Source of the DNA: JAKEFM01 sp035695825
GTDB taxonomy: Bacteria; Planctomycetota; UBA1135; JAKEFM01
Reading direction: 5' to 3'
Length of the DNA stretch: 64,000 bases
Assembly: GCA_035695825.1 (NCBI GenBank)
Contig: DASRRH010000010.1
Coordinates: 32,837-96,836, forward strand
Under the pieces are notes generated by a model that did not search any database, was not told the origin of the DNA, and was given only the letters and a program-made list of their open reading frames with translations. Below, in pieces: positions 49,639 through 59,097 of this stretch (position 1 is its first letter; the number at the start of each line of letters is the position of its first letter). Position numbers and translations under genes: made by a program.

Positions 49639-51206
49639 GCGGAGGGGGGCGGGAGCGGCTCGGCGTTCTCCTCGCGGCCCTGGGCGCGACCGTCCTCGCG
49701 GTCCTCTTCTCGGGGAAGCCTTTCCACGTCGACGATCCCTCGTTCGTCGAGGCGGCGCAGCACGTCGCCCGGGACCCCCTCCATCCGCTCGACTTCGAGG
49801 TCCTCCTCGACGACCGCCCCCGACCGGCGCGGGAGGTCTTCGCGAGCCCGCCGGGGTTCTTCTACTTCCTCGGCCTCCTCCTCCAACTCGGGATCGACGG
49901 GGAGCGCGGCCTGCACATCGCCCTCGCCCCGTTCGCGGGGCTCCTCGTCTGGGCGACCGCCCGACTCGCCCGAGCCCTCGGGGAGAGGCCGTTCCTCCCC
50001 TCCCTCCTCGTTGCCTGCTCCCCCGCCGCGATCGTGTGCGCGAACAACGTGATGCCCGACATGTTCGCCGCGGCGACGGGGACTCTCGGGGCGGCGCTCT
50101 GGCTCGAGGGAATCGGCGGGAGAACGCCCCGCCTCGTCGGCGGCGGCCTCCTCATGGCCCTCTCGGCCTTCAGCCGCTACGGCGCCGTCGCGGCTCCGGT
50201 CGGACTCGCGGTCCTCGCGTTCCTCCGAGGGGTGCGCCCTCCCGCGGCGTGGGCAGCCCTCGCGCTCGCTCCGGGGGCCACCTTCCTCTGGATGGGCCTC
50301 GCTGGAGGAGGGGAGGCCGTAACTTCCCTCTCGGGCGTCGAGGGGGCGCAGGCGCACGCCGTCCGCGCCCTCGCGATGGCGGCTCACCTCGGGCTCGCCA
50401 CCGCGCCCCCGATGGTCGCGCTCTGCGGTCGACCCGGCCGGTCGGCGCCCGCCCTCGCGGCGGGAGCCCTCCTTGCAGGAGCCCTCGCCCTCCTCGTCCC
50501 GGAGGCCTACCGGAGGCCGGGGGTCCTCCTCTCCGCCCTCGGACCCGCGTCGGTCGGCGCGGCCCTCCTGCTCCGGACCGTCGCGCGCGCCGTCCGTCGC
50601 CACGGCGAACGTCCGACGGACGCGCTCCTCGCGGTCTGGATCCTCCTCTCGGTCGCGCTCCCCGTCGTCTACGTCCACGCCTCGGCCAAGTACCTCCTCC
50701 CCGCCCTCCCCGCGATCGCCCTCGCCGCCCTCCGCGTCGAGCCACCGGCGACGGGGAACGGCAGGCGCGGGGCGATCGCCGCCCTCTTCCTGCTCCTCGG
50801 CCTCGCGGCGGCGAGGGCGGACCTCCGGATGGCGCAGGCCCAGCGGACGCTCGTCGAGTCGACCGTCCGCCCGCTCGTCCGGTCGGGACGCCGCGTCTGG
50901 TCGGTCGGGCACTGGGGATTCCAGTGGTACGCGGAGAAGGCGGGCGTTCGCCCCTTCGAGGCGGGCGCCACGATCGTCCGCGGAGACCTCCTCGCCGTGC
51001 CGCAAATCGGCCAGAAGTCGGGACAGCCGGAGCCGCGAGACGCCTCCTGGGTGCCGCTGCGGAGCGAGAGCGTCCGGGATCCCCTCCCGTTCCGGACGAT
51101 GGATTTCCGCGCGAACGCCGGCTTCTACTCCCACGCCTACGGCCTCCTGCCGTTCGGCCTGTCGAACCATCCAATCGAGAGCGTCCTCGTGCTCGAGGCG
51201 CGATGA
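49635..51206 (+). CDS. ArnT/PMT-like GT-C glycosyltransferase
   Basis: A 523-aa integral membrane protein. The GT-C catalytic-loop acidic motif is SGKPFHVDDPSFVEAAQHVA near residue 30, followed by SPPGFFYFLGLLLQLGIDGE. About ten helices follow, then a periplasmic C-terminal segment (GHWGFQWYAEKAGVRPFEAG and ASWVPLRSESVRDPLPFRTM). These features match family-39-type dolichyl/undecaprenyl-phosphate sugar transferases. The start is a GTG coupled to the previous gene (GTGA), so the pair may act together in surface glycosylation. It converges on the 5'-nucleotidase-like gene with a 15-base gap. Confidence 0.82.
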   Translation: MSGGGRERLGVLLAALGATVLAVLFSGKPFHVDDPSFVEAAQHVARDPLHPLDFEVLLDDRPRPAREVFASPPGFFYFLGLLLQLGIDGERGLHIALAPFAGLLVWATARLARALGERPFLPSLLVACSPAAIVCANNVMPDMFAAATGTLGAALWLEGIGGRTPRLVGGGLLMALSAFSRYGAVAAPVGLAVLAFLRGVRPPAAWAALALAPGATFLWMGLAGGGEAVTSLSGVEGAQAHAVRALAMAAHLGLATAPPMVALCGRPGRSAPALAAGALLAGALALLVPEAYRRPGVLLSALGPASVGAALLLRTVARAVRRHGERPTDALLAVWILLSVALPVVYVHASAKYLLPALPAIALAALRVEPPATGNGRRGAIAALFLLLGLAAARADLRMAQAQRTLVESTVRPLVRSGRRVWSVGHWGFQWYAEKAGVRPFEAGATIVRGDLLAVPQIGQKSGQPEPRDASWVPLRSESVRDPLPFRTMDFRANAGFYSHAYGLLPFGLSNHPIESVLVLEAR

Positions 51207-51221
51207 CCCGCGCGGCGGGGT

Positions 51222-53954
51222 TCAGCCGATCACGACGGGCCCGACGCGGTTTGTGAGGGCGGTCGCCGGAATGCCGGGATCGGTGAGCGCCCCCTGGAGG
51301 AAGAAGACGGCGTTGAGCAGCGCCGGATTCGGGGGAACCGGAACGGAGAGCGAGGCGACGCCCGAGGCGCCAAGGGTCCCGAAGTAGAGAGGCATCGATG
51401 CCCCGAGGTCGACGAGGACGGTGCCGATCCCGGGGAGCGGGAGGTTCCCCGCCGCGCTCGCGAGGAGCACGCAGTAGCAGTGGCCGGGACTCCCCTCGAC
51501 CGCGACCTGGAGGACCGAGCCGAGGGTCGGCACGCCGCGGACGCGGAGGAGGTCGCGGGCGACCAGCGGCCCGGAGATTCCGGGGCCCGAGTTGTTCGCG
51601 ACGACCGTCTCGGGGCGCAGCGGGTCGGCCGACAGCACGCCGAGGATTCGGGGAAAGATCCGGTACTCGCCCGGAGGGAGCCCGGCGGGCACGGAGAACG
51701 TGAAGGAGACGGGGAACTCCCCCGGCGCGTTGCCGTCGTGCGGCGGGACCGGCCCGATCGCGAGCGAGGCGAGGAGGGGCCAGGCGGCTCCGGTCGCCGC
51801 GTCCGTAAACCCGTCCGGGTCGTCGCCGTGGACGAGGGGCGTCGGGTCGGTCCGGAACTCGGCGACCGCGCCGAGGACCGCGGTCTCGCCGAGGTTCTCG
51901 ACCGGCACCGCGAGCCGGAGCGGCTGTCCCGCGATCGCCGCGGGCGGGAAGAAGGAGAAGCGGGAGGGACGGATCGTCAGGTCGGGCGACTTCGACCGCA
52001 CGAGCGTCCCGTCCGGCTCGAACTCCGCGCCGACCGTCCCGAGATGGGCGACGAAGTCGCGGAGCGCGGTCCAGGTCGGGAGCCCCGGGTCGTCCGCGAC
52101 GGGGTCGTAGGGGAAGAGCGGCCCGAGGTTTCCCGAGTTGGGCGGCGACTCGACCGGGATCAGCCCGCCGAGGAAAGGGCCGACGAGGCGCGCGACGATC
52201 GAGTCGAGCGTGAAGCGCAGGCTCGCCCCCTCGTTCCCGACCCAGGGCACCCCGTTCACCGCGATCGTCGCCGGGTCGATCCGCTCGAAGAGCGGCCCCG
52301 CCGGGTCGACGACGAAGGAGATCCCGCTCCAGCCGAGGCCGTTCAGGAAGGGGCCGACCTCGGGCGGGGCGAACCCGAGGAGGGGGCCGAGCCCGGCGAG
52401 GAGGTCCTCGAGGGAGAAGATCGCCTCGAGGAAGAGCTCGAGGCGGGTCGTCCCGAGGAAGTCGGGAGGGTTCGTCCCGGGGATCAGGAGGAGGAGGTCG
52501 TGGAGGTTCGGCGCGTTGACGAGCCCGCCCGGCAGGTCGATCGCGTGGAAGGTCGAGGCGTGGACGGGGTCCGTGCCGAGGTCGTGGAGCGGGAGGACCT
52601 CCTGCGCGTGCCCCGGGGTGACGGGACCCGGGAAGATCGCCTGCCGCTGGACGAAGGGGACCTCGATCGAGAAGTCGACGCCGAGCGAGAGGAGCGGCTC
52701 GTTCGCCCTCCACCGGACCGCCTCGGCGGCGAGGCTCCCGAGCGCGCTCGGCGCGAGCAGACCCGGGACGAAGAGCGTCTCCGCGTCCCCGACCGGCGAC
52801 CCGTAGGGGGCGCCGAAGGCCGCGTCGACGCGCGCCTTCGTCTGGCTCACGAGGAGGGCGACGAGCGGGTCCTCGGGCGCCGCGGGCGTCACCTCGACCA
52901 GCGAGGCCCCGAGGAGCGCGACGGCGTTCGTCGAAGGATCGACGAGCAGGTCGACGCGGCCGAGGAACTCCCCGTACGAGCCCGCCTGGACGACCCAGGT
53001 CGTCCCGCCGCCGGGATGGACGAAGGGGATCGCCGTGTTGAGCCGCGTGTGGCTGTGTCCGCCGACCACGAGATCGATCGTCCGTCCGTTCGGGGCGACC
53101 GCCGCCGCCGCGAGCGCGAGGTCGCGCCCGACGCCGAGGTGGCTCGCCGCGACGATCAGGTCGGCCCCGTCGTCGGTGGCGGCATTGCCGTCGGGGTCGT
53201 CGAGGTAGGCGACCATCGCCGCCGCGTAGGGGTGCGCGACCGGGTCGTAGAAGGTGAGGTGCTCCCCGTCGGCCGGGTCCCCGCCGAAGGTCGGCCGGTC
53301 GACCGTCTGCGTGTAGAGGACCTCGTCCGTGTCGAGGCCGAAGATCCCGACCCGGACCGCCCCGACCTGGAACATCAGCGTCTGATTGAAGACCTTCGAG
53401 TTCGCGAAGGGGGCGTCCAGGAGCGCGGGGTCGACCGTCCCCGCGACGTCGGCGAAGCAGCTCTCGAAGGCGGCGATCGCCGCCGTGGATACGGGGAGCT
53501 GCGGGAGGGTCCCGGTCGAGTCGAGCGAGAGGGGGTTCACGTTCCCCCAGAGGAACCGCGCGTTCTGGGAGAACCCGGGGAACGCCGCCGCGAGGTCGTC
53601 GTAGAGGGCCTGGACGCCGAAGAGGTGGTCGTGGTTGCCGACCTGGATCGCGTCGTAGCCGGCGACCTCCATCATCTGCCAGAGCGATCGGCCCCGGTCG
53701 ACGTCGTAGAAGAGCGAGCCCTCCCGCTGGTCCCCCGCGTCGAGGAGGAGCGTGCCGATCCCGGCTCCCGCGTTCGCCGTCCGGATCGCATTCGCGATCC
53801 CGGCGATCCGGGCGATCCCTCCGCGCTCCCCCGCCCCGTTCCCCCAAGGGATCACGTGCCCGTGGAGGTCATTCGTGTGGAGGATCGTCACGTTCGGCTG
53901 GCCGAACGCGGCCGGTCCCAGCCAGCCGAGGAGGATCGGAACGGCTAGGCGCAT
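51222..53954 (-). CDS. Secreted 5'-nucleotidase/UshA-like metallophosphatase
   Basis: A 910-aa exported enzyme. After a signal peptide (MRLAVPILLGWLGPAAFGQ) the calcineurin-like metal site is complete: ILHTNDLHGHV, LLLDAGDQREG, IQVGNHDHLFG and VVGGHSHTRLN near residue 275. The 5'-nucleotidase C-terminal substrate domain follows (about 340-610), then a CARDB-like domain (PAAIAGQPLRLAVPVENLGE and VVANNSGPGISGPLV). The last ~100 residues (VASLSVPVPPNPALL and the end GPVVIG) resemble the C-terminal domain of the two ~600-aa secreted proteins upstream. It is larger than usual UshA (~550 aa) because of the added C-terminal domains. It sits 5 bases after the porin gene, so the two are likely co-transcribed. 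Confidence 0.88.
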   Translation of the reverse strand: MRLAVPILLGWLGPAAFGQPNVTILHTNDLHGHVIPWGNGAGERGGIARIAGIANAIRTANAGAGIGTLLLDAGDQREGSLFYDVDRGRSLWQMMEVAGYDAIQVGNHDHLFGVQALYDDLAAAFPGFSQNARFLWGNVNPLSLDSTGTLPQLPVSTAAIAAFESCFADVAGTVDPALLDAPFANSKVFNQTLMFQVGAVRVGIFGLDTDEVLYTQTVDRPTFGGDPADGEHLTFYDPVAHPYAAAMVAYLDDPDGNAATDDGADLIVAASHLGVGRDLALAAAAVAPNGRTIDLVVGGHSHTRLNTAIPFVHPGGGTTWVVQAGSYGEFLGRVDLLVDPSTNAVALLGASLVEVTPAAPEDPLVALLVSQTKARVDAAFGAPYGSPVGDAETLFVPGLLAPSALGSLAAEAVRWRANEPLLSLGVDFSIEVPFVQRQAIFPGPVTPGHAQEVLPLHDLGTDPVHASTFHAIDLPGGLVNAPNLHDLLLLIPGTNPPDFLGTTRLELFLEAIFSLEDLLAGLGPLLGFAPPEVGPFLNGLGWSGISFVVDPAGPLFERIDPATIAVNGVPWVGNEGASLRFTLDSIVARLVGPFLGGLIPVESPPNSGNLGPLFPYDPVADDPGLPTWTALRDFVAHLGTVGAEFEPDGTLVRSKSPDLTIRPSRFSFFPPAAIAGQPLRLAVPVENLGETAVLGAVAEFRTDPTPLVHGDDPDGFTDAATGAAWPLLASLAIGPVPPHDGNAPGEFPVSFTFSVPAGLPPGEYRIFPRILGVLSADPLRPETVVANNSGPGISGPLVARDLLRVRGVPTLGSVLQVAVEGSPGHCYCVLLASAAGNLPLPGIGTVLVDLGASMPLYFGTLGASGVASLSVPVPPNPALLNAVFFLQGALTDPGIPATALTNRVGPVVIG

Positions 53955-53959
53955 CTCCG

Positions 53960-55390
53960 TCAGAAGCTAACCGAGACCCCGAGGACGAGCGAGTCCACGG
54001 CGACCGAGACCCGCGAGCCGTCGAAGTCGCTCGCGACGTCGCTCCGACTGACCGTCACCTCTTCGCGGAAGGAATGGAGGTAGGCCGCGTGGAGGGCCAC
54101 GCCCCCGAACCGCCGCGACGCCCCGACCGCCGCGTGGAACCGGGAGAAGGCCGGCGCGTAGACGGTCGCGGTCCGGTCCGGGACCGGCCTCGTGTTCGCG
54201 GCGAGACCGGCCCGGACGGTCCATCCTTCCTCGAAGGTCCGCTCGACGCCGATCGCCCCCGCGTAGACGTCGCGCCAGTGGAGCGGGAGCACGATGTCGA
54301 ACCCGTCGTCCCCGATCACCGTGTTGAACCCGCCGTTGTCCCCATGGTCCAGCTCGAAACGCAGCTCGTCGAAGGCCGCCGACCAGTCGACCCAGCGAAG
54401 GTCCCCGCCGACCCTCCAGCGTGCGGCAGGCTCCCACGCGAACCCGACGCCGGCCGACTGCGGCAGCCGGTAACCCTTGACCTCGACGTCGTAGTGGCCG
54501 ACCCGGCCGTCGGGGAAGAAGCGGTCGAAGCCGGGGTCGCCGAACTGATTGCTCATGTCGACCGTGACGTCCCCGTCGAGGTCGGCGCGCGTCGAAGGGG
54601 TGCGGTAGTAGGCGCCGGCCGACCAGCCGGGCGCCGGCTTCCAGATCGCCCCGAGCCGCAACGCGAAGGAGGGCCCCCCGCGCGCGTCGAGGTCGTAGTC
54701 CGACTGGAAGATCGTGAACCCCGAGGAGGAGAGGAAGTCCCCGAACGTGATCCCGGGGAAGACCTCCCCGGCGAAGAGGGTCACCGGCTGCTCGGTGAAC
54801 CCCTTCACCCGGAGGGAGGTCGTCTCGACGTGGAGGGCCGCGCCGAGGGCGAGGGAGTCGGAGACCCGAGCGGCGATCGCCGGCGAGGCGGCGAACGTAG
54901 TCGAGCGGGTCTCGAGCGGGATCCGCTCGCTCGGCGGCGTCCCGCCGGGCCCGGCCTGGGCCTCGGTCCGGAGCCGGATCTTTCCCCTGTAGCCCTGCTC
55001 GGGGAAGAACGCGATCCCGAGGGAGGCCGGCCCGAGCGCGTTCGGCCAGGCGAGGCCGAGGAGCGGCGCGACGTCGAGGCGGTCGACGCTCGCCTCATGC
55101 GCGCCGGCGTTCCTGTAGTCGACCTGCGAGAAGAAGAGGCGGGCGGCCGCTTCGATCCTTCTCTCCGGGAGGAAGGCGAGGCCCGCCGGGTTCGCCCCGA
55201 TCGAGAGGGCTCCCTCCGCGATCGCGAGGTCGACCCCCGCCCGCCCCGCGGCCGCGGGGTCGATCCCGAGGAACTCCCCTCCCTGCTGGGCCCGGGTCTC
55301 CGCCGCGAGGAGACAAAGCCCCCCCACGGCGAGGGAACGCCTTCGACCGGACAATCCTCCTCTTTGGAAGGTCGGACCGACGAGGGGCAT
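53960..55390 (-). CDS. Outer-membrane OmpP1/FadL family protein
   Basis: A 476-aa beta-barrel protein. After a signal sequence ending near ETRAQQGG, the plug/barrel start is typical (IDPAAAGRAGVDLAIAEGAL then SIGANPAGLAFLPERRIEAA, the FadL 'NPAG' region). GAIWKPAPGWSAGAYYRTPS and KGYRLPQSAGVGFAWEP match the family, and the C-terminus ends in Phe (VLGVSVSF), as expected for BAM-inserted barrels. FadL proteins transport hydrophobic molecules across the outer membrane, so this is good evidence for a diderm. The ATG at 55390 is chosen to give a usable signal peptide. A nucleotidase-like gene follows after 5 bases. Confidence 0.88.
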   Translation of the reverse strand: MPLVGPTFQRGGLSGRRRSLAVGGLCLLAAETRAQQGGEFLGIDPAAAGRAGVDLAIAEGALSIGANPAGLAFLPERRIEAAARLFFSQVDYRNAGAHEASVDRLDVAPLLGLAWPNALGPASLGIAFFPEQGYRGKIRLRTEAQAGPGGTPPSERIPLETRSTTFAASPAIAARVSDSLALGAALHVETTSLRVKGFTEQPVTLFAGEVFPGITFGDFLSSSGFTIFQSDYDLDARGGPSFALRLGAIWKPAPGWSAGAYYRTPSTRADLDGDVTVDMSNQFGDPGFDRFFPDGRVGHYDVEVKGYRLPQSAGVGFAWEPAARWRVGGDLRWVDWSAAFDELRFELDHGDNGGFNTVIGDDGFDIVLPLHWRDVYAGAIGVERTFEEGWTVRAGLAANTRPVPDRTATVYAPAFSRFHAAVGASRRFGGVALHAAYLHSFREEVTVSRSDVASDFDGSRVSVAVDSLVLGVSVSF

Positions 55391-55632
55391 CGTATCCGAG
55401 GCGACGGGATCCGAAGCGGTCTCCCTCCCGCTCGGCGACTCGAGCCTCTTCCGACGACCGCGGCGCGCGTCGCTCTCCTCAGGGAAGGAGGGTCCCCGGG
55501 GGGCACGGCAGCGGGTCGCGCGGCTTCGAGGAGACCTCGGGTCGCGTTTCCCCCTTCTCGCTCCCTCCCAGGGGACGCTTGAATGGCGAAGGGGTCCGAG
55601 CGAATTCGAGACGTCTCGCCGATCCCTCCCCC
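55391..55632. other. Divergent intergenic region
   Basis: 242 bases between the FadL-type gene and the repeat protein gene, which point away from each other, so both promoters must lie here. No clear -35/-10 pair or operator can be picked out by eye. Confidence 0.5.
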
Positions 55633-58600
55633 ATGACGGCACGAAGACTCCTCCTCCCCGCCGGCGCTCTCCTCGTCTTCGCGGCCGCGCTGACCTTCGC
55701 GTTCCTGCCTGCGGGCCGCCGGGAATCCCCTCGGACCCAGGCCGGGAGCGCAGGGTCGGCGCGAGCCTCCGAGGCGCCGGAGAACGCGGCGAGTGCGCCG
55801 GAATCCTCCCCTTCGGAGGCGGCCGTTCCCGCGGACGCCCCGGGAATCCGCGAGGAGCTCCGGGGCGCGGCGACCGAGGGGAGGGTAAAGGGGAGAATCG
55901 AGGTCGTCGGGAAGGGAGAGCCTCCGTCCGGAGCGCGGGTCTACCTCGTTACGAAGGACCCTCTCCCCGACGCGGGGGCGCTCGCCTCCGGGATGATCTC
56001 GGAGGCCCTGGAAGACCCGACGGTCTGGTCGCGGCCGGGCGATCTCCCCAAGCCCGTCCGAGGAAGCAGCCGCGATCCGCATGCGCAGGCGCGCTCGGAC
56101 GGCTCCTTCGAGGTCGAGGTTCCACGGAAGGCGGCGGAGTACTGGGCTCTCGTCGAAGCGGAGTTCCACTACCAGGAGCGGGCCCCTCGCGTCCGAGTCG
56201 AGGAGTCGGGCGCCGCCCCCGAGTTCATCGTTCCCGTCCATCCCGGCGGAAGGGTCCTCGGCAGCGTTCGGGCGCACGACGGGCGTCCGGTCCGAGGGGC
56301 GAAGATCCGCCTCGTCCCGCCCTTCGATCCCTTCTCCATGTTCGCCGGGCGCGGGGCGGACCTGATTCCCCGGGAGACGGAGAGCGACGAGGCGGGGAAT
56401 TGGTTCCTCGGGGGCGTGCGGCCAGGGAACGCCTTCCTCCTTGCGGCCCGGGCGGAGGGGGAGGGTCCCGCCGTTCGGACCGGCATCGACGTCCTCGAGG
56501 GGAAGGAGGTCCGCCTCGACCTCGCCCTCCCCGCGGAAGGCGCGATCGCGGGCACGGTCGTCGACGAGGCCGGGCGGCCGATCGCAGGCGCGAAGGTCGA
56601 TGCCAAGGCGGGCGGCGACCCCTCGACCCTCCTCGCCATGGGAGACCACAAGGTCGATGCCTCCGAGGACGGCTCCTTCCGTCTGGGCGGCCTCGCCGCG
56701 GGCGAGTTCGGAGTGAGCGCCGAGAAGGACGGATGGAAGAGGTCGAAGCGGATCAAGGTCCGCGTGGAGGAGGGCGCGACGGCGAAGGGGATCTCCCTCG
56801 TCCTGCCGGAAGGGAACTCGATCTCGGGCCGCGTCCTCGACCCGAAGGGAGCGACGGCGAAGGGGGTCGCCGTCTACGCCGGCTTCGAGATGAAAGCCTT
56901 CTCGATGCCCGACCCGGAGACCCTCGCGGGGGGGACGAAGGGCTACGCGACGACGAAGGAGGACGGGTCCTTCCGGATCGGCGGGCTCGGGAAGGGACCG
57001 TTCCGGATCCGGGCGAAGGCGCCGGACGAATCGTCCGCCGACGCTTCCGGGGTTAAGCCAGGGACCAAGGACCTCGAGCTTCGCCTTCGGGCTCCGGGCG
57101 GGCTCGCGGGGATCGTCGTCGACGCGAAGACGGGGCTTCCCGTGCCCGCCTTCTCCCTCCGGACCCTTCAGACCGCCCTCGGGATGCTCGAGGTGAAGGG
57201 GAGGGAGAAGGAGTTCCATTCGGAGGAGGGCGCCTTCAAGTGGACGGGTCTCCCGCCGGGTACCTACACGATCTCGGCGAGGGCCGCGCGCGAAGGCCAC
57301 GCCCCGGCCCGGTTGGAGAACCTCGTCGTCAAGGAGGGGGTCACGACGCCGGGGCTCGTGATCGAGCTCCAGCCGGAGGCGGCCGTGCGAGGGCGAGTGC
57401 TCGCCGCGGGAACGGGCGTTCCGGTCCAGGGAGCCCTGGTCACGACCGGGAAACCGGGGATGTTCGGCATGCTGCAGTCGATGTCGGGCGACCGGCCCGA
57501 GGCCCGGACGGACGAGGAGGGAGCGTTCCGGATCGACGCGCTCCCTCCGGGAGAGGTCACCCTCGCCGCGACGCATCCCGACTTCGCGAACGGCCAGTCC
57601 GAGTCCTTCCGCCTCGAGCAGGGCGCAGAGCTCCGGGACGTCGAGATCGTCCTCTCGGCCGGAGGGGGAGTGGACGGCTTCGTCCTCGGCGAGGACGGCC
57701 GGCCGATCTCGGGCGCCTGGGTGATGGCGAACAGCCCCGCCGCGACGGTCTTCCGGTCCGCGAAGACCGACGAGCAAGGCTACTTCCGCATGAAGGCGCT
57801 CGCCCCCGGCGCCTACCAGGTGACCTCCCTCCCGATGCGGTTCGACGCCGCGGCGGACGCCGACGCGATGCAGCGCATGATGGACGGGATGAAGGCCACC
57901 TCGGCCGAGGTCGAGGAAGGGCGGGTCACGCGCGTCGTCTTCGGGGAAGGAGAGGAAGGAGGCGTCCGCGTCCACGGGAGGGTCCTCTCGGGAGACCGCC
58001 CCGTTTCCGGCGCGATCCTCACGGCGAACCCGGCGGGGATGAAGGCCGGGCTCCGGATGCGGAACTCCGTCTCCCGCGAGGACGGCTCCTACTCGATCGA
58101 CGGCGTCCGCCCGGGCGCGAACCTCTTCGCCGTGCAGCGGATGGACGCTTCCTCGGGCAGCTTCACGATGATCGAGATCCCGGTCGACGTCCCCGAGGGG
58201 CCGGAGTTCACCCAGGACCTCCGCCTTCCCGTCGCCTCGATCGCGGGACGCGTGACCGACGCCCGCTCCGGCGAGCCCCTCGAAGGGATCCGCGTGAGCC
58301 TCCAGCGCGAGGACCGCGAGGAGGGAGGGATGTTCGGCGGCGGCTTCTTCGAAGCGCAGACGGCCGCCGACGGCGCCTACCGTTTCGAAGGGGTGAAGGA
58401 AGGCCGCTACACCGTCGCCGCCGGAGGCGCGACCTTCCTCGGCTCGAACCCGAAGGGCTTCGGGCGGGTGATCCGGAGCGCCCTCTCCGTCGCCGACGGG
58501 ACCGTCCTCAAGGGGATCGACTTCGCCCTCCTCCCGGGCGGCACGATCGTCGGTACCGTCCGCGACGCATCCGGCCGGCCCGTCGAAGGCGCCTCGATCT

Positions 58601-59094
58601 TCTTCCGCGAGGAGGGGGGCGCCGTCGTGAACCGGCTCTCCGAGATCTTCACCGACGGCGGCGGCGGCTTCCGCGCTCCCGGGCTCTCGGCGGGGACCTT
58701 CCGCGTGGTCGCGCGCGCCTCGGGGGCCGGGATCGGCACCGTCGACGGCGTGGTCGTGCGCCCCGGCGAGGACACGCGGACCTCCATCGCCGTATCGCCC
58801 GGGACGGACCTCACCGCCCGCGTCCTCGACCCGGACGGGAAGCCCGTGGCCGGCGCCCGCGCGTCGCTCTTCGACGACTCGGGGGAGGCGGTTTCCGGCT
58901 TCACCGGAGTCGCCGACTTCGTCGACCTCTTCCGGAAGGGCGCTCCCGGCCCCGGCGAGATCCGCGTCGGGACCTATGCGCCGGGGTCGTACCAGCTCCG
59001 GGTCACGGCGGCGGGGTTCCGGCCCCGCGACGTCGCCGTCTCGCTCGGAGGCGAGGCCGAAAAGGCGGTCGAGGTCCGGCTCGAGCGGGAGTAG
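55633..59094 (+). CDS. Large exported protein with eleven carboxypeptidase-regulatory-like repeats
   Basis: A 1153-aa protein. The N-terminus has a single hydrophobic segment (MTARRLLLPAGALLVFAAAL), serving as signal or anchor, then a Ser/Ala/Glu-rich linker. About eleven Ig-like carboxypeptidase-regulatory-like units follow, each opening G-x-V-x-D-x-x-G-x-P-V-x-G-A, e.g. AIAGTVVDEAGRPIAGAKVD, AVRGRVLAAGTGVPVQGALV, SIAGRVTDARSGEPLEGIRV, TIVGTVRDASGRPVEGASIF and DLTARVLDPDGKPVAGARAS. Each unit usually has a DEEGAFRI or EDGSFRIGGL turn. No enzyme domain is present. Such repeats form elongated surface rods or adhesion stalks, which is the inferred role. The ATG at 55633 is used because the longer start lacks a signal peptide. 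Confidence 0.85.
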   Translation: MTARRLLLPAGALLVFAAALTFAFLPAGRRESPRTQAGSAGSARASEAPENAASAPESSPSEAAVPADAPGIREELRGAATEGRVKGRIEVVGKGEPPSGARVYLVTKDPLPDAGALASGMISEALEDPTVWSRPGDLPKPVRGSSRDPHAQARSDGSFEVEVPRKAAEYWALVEAEFHYQERAPRVRVEESGAAPEFIVPVHPGGRVLGSVRAHDGRPVRGAKIRLVPPFDPFSMFAGRGADLIPRETESDEAGNWFLGGVRPGNAFLLAARAEGEGPAVRTGIDVLEGKEVRLDLALPAEGAIAGTVVDEAGRPIAGAKVDAKAGGDPSTLLAMGDHKVDASEDGSFRLGGLAAGEFGVSAEKDGWKRSKRIKVRVEEGATAKGISLVLPEGNSISGRVLDPKGATAKGVAVYAGFEMKAFSMPDPETLAGGTKGYATTKEDGSFRIGGLGKGPFRIRAKAPDESSADASGVKPGTKDLELRLRAPGGLAGIVVDAKTGLPVPAFSLRTLQTALGMLEVKGREKEFHSEEGAFKWTGLPPGTYTISARAAREGHAPARLENLVVKEGVTTPGLVIELQPEAAVRGRVLAAGTGVPVQGALVTTGKPGMFGMLQSMSGDRPEARTDEEGAFRIDALPPGEVTLAATHPDFANGQSESFRLEQGAELRDVEIVLSAGGGVDGFVLGEDGRPISGAWVMANSPAATVFRSAKTDEQGYFRMKALAPGAYQVTSLPMRFDAAADADAMQRMMDGMKATSAEVEEGRVTRVVFGEGEEGGVRVHGRVLSGDRPVSGAILTANPAGMKAGLRMRNSVSREDGSYSIDGVRPGANLFAVQRMDASSGSFTMIEIPVDVPEGPEFTQDLRLPVASIAGRVTDARSGEPLEGIRVSLQREDREEGGMFGGGFFEAQTAADGAYRFEGVKEGRYTVAAGGATFLGSNPKGFGRVIRSALSVADGTVLKGIDFALLPGGTIVGTVRDASGRPVEGASIFFREEGGAVVNRLSEIFTDGGGGFRAPGLSAGTFRVVARASGAGIGTVDGVVVRPGEDTRTSIAVSPGTDLTARVLDPDGKPVAGARASLFDDSGEAVSGFTGVADFVDLFRKGAPGPGEIRVGTYAPGSYQLRVTAAGFRPRDVAVSLGGEAEKAVEVRLERE

Positions 59095-59097
59095 CAG

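Noticed and set aside
47515..51206. Membrane pair as flippase/polymerase of a polysaccharide locus
   Set aside because: No Wzx/Wzy motifs or other sugar-pathway genes nearby; kept as GT-C-like only.
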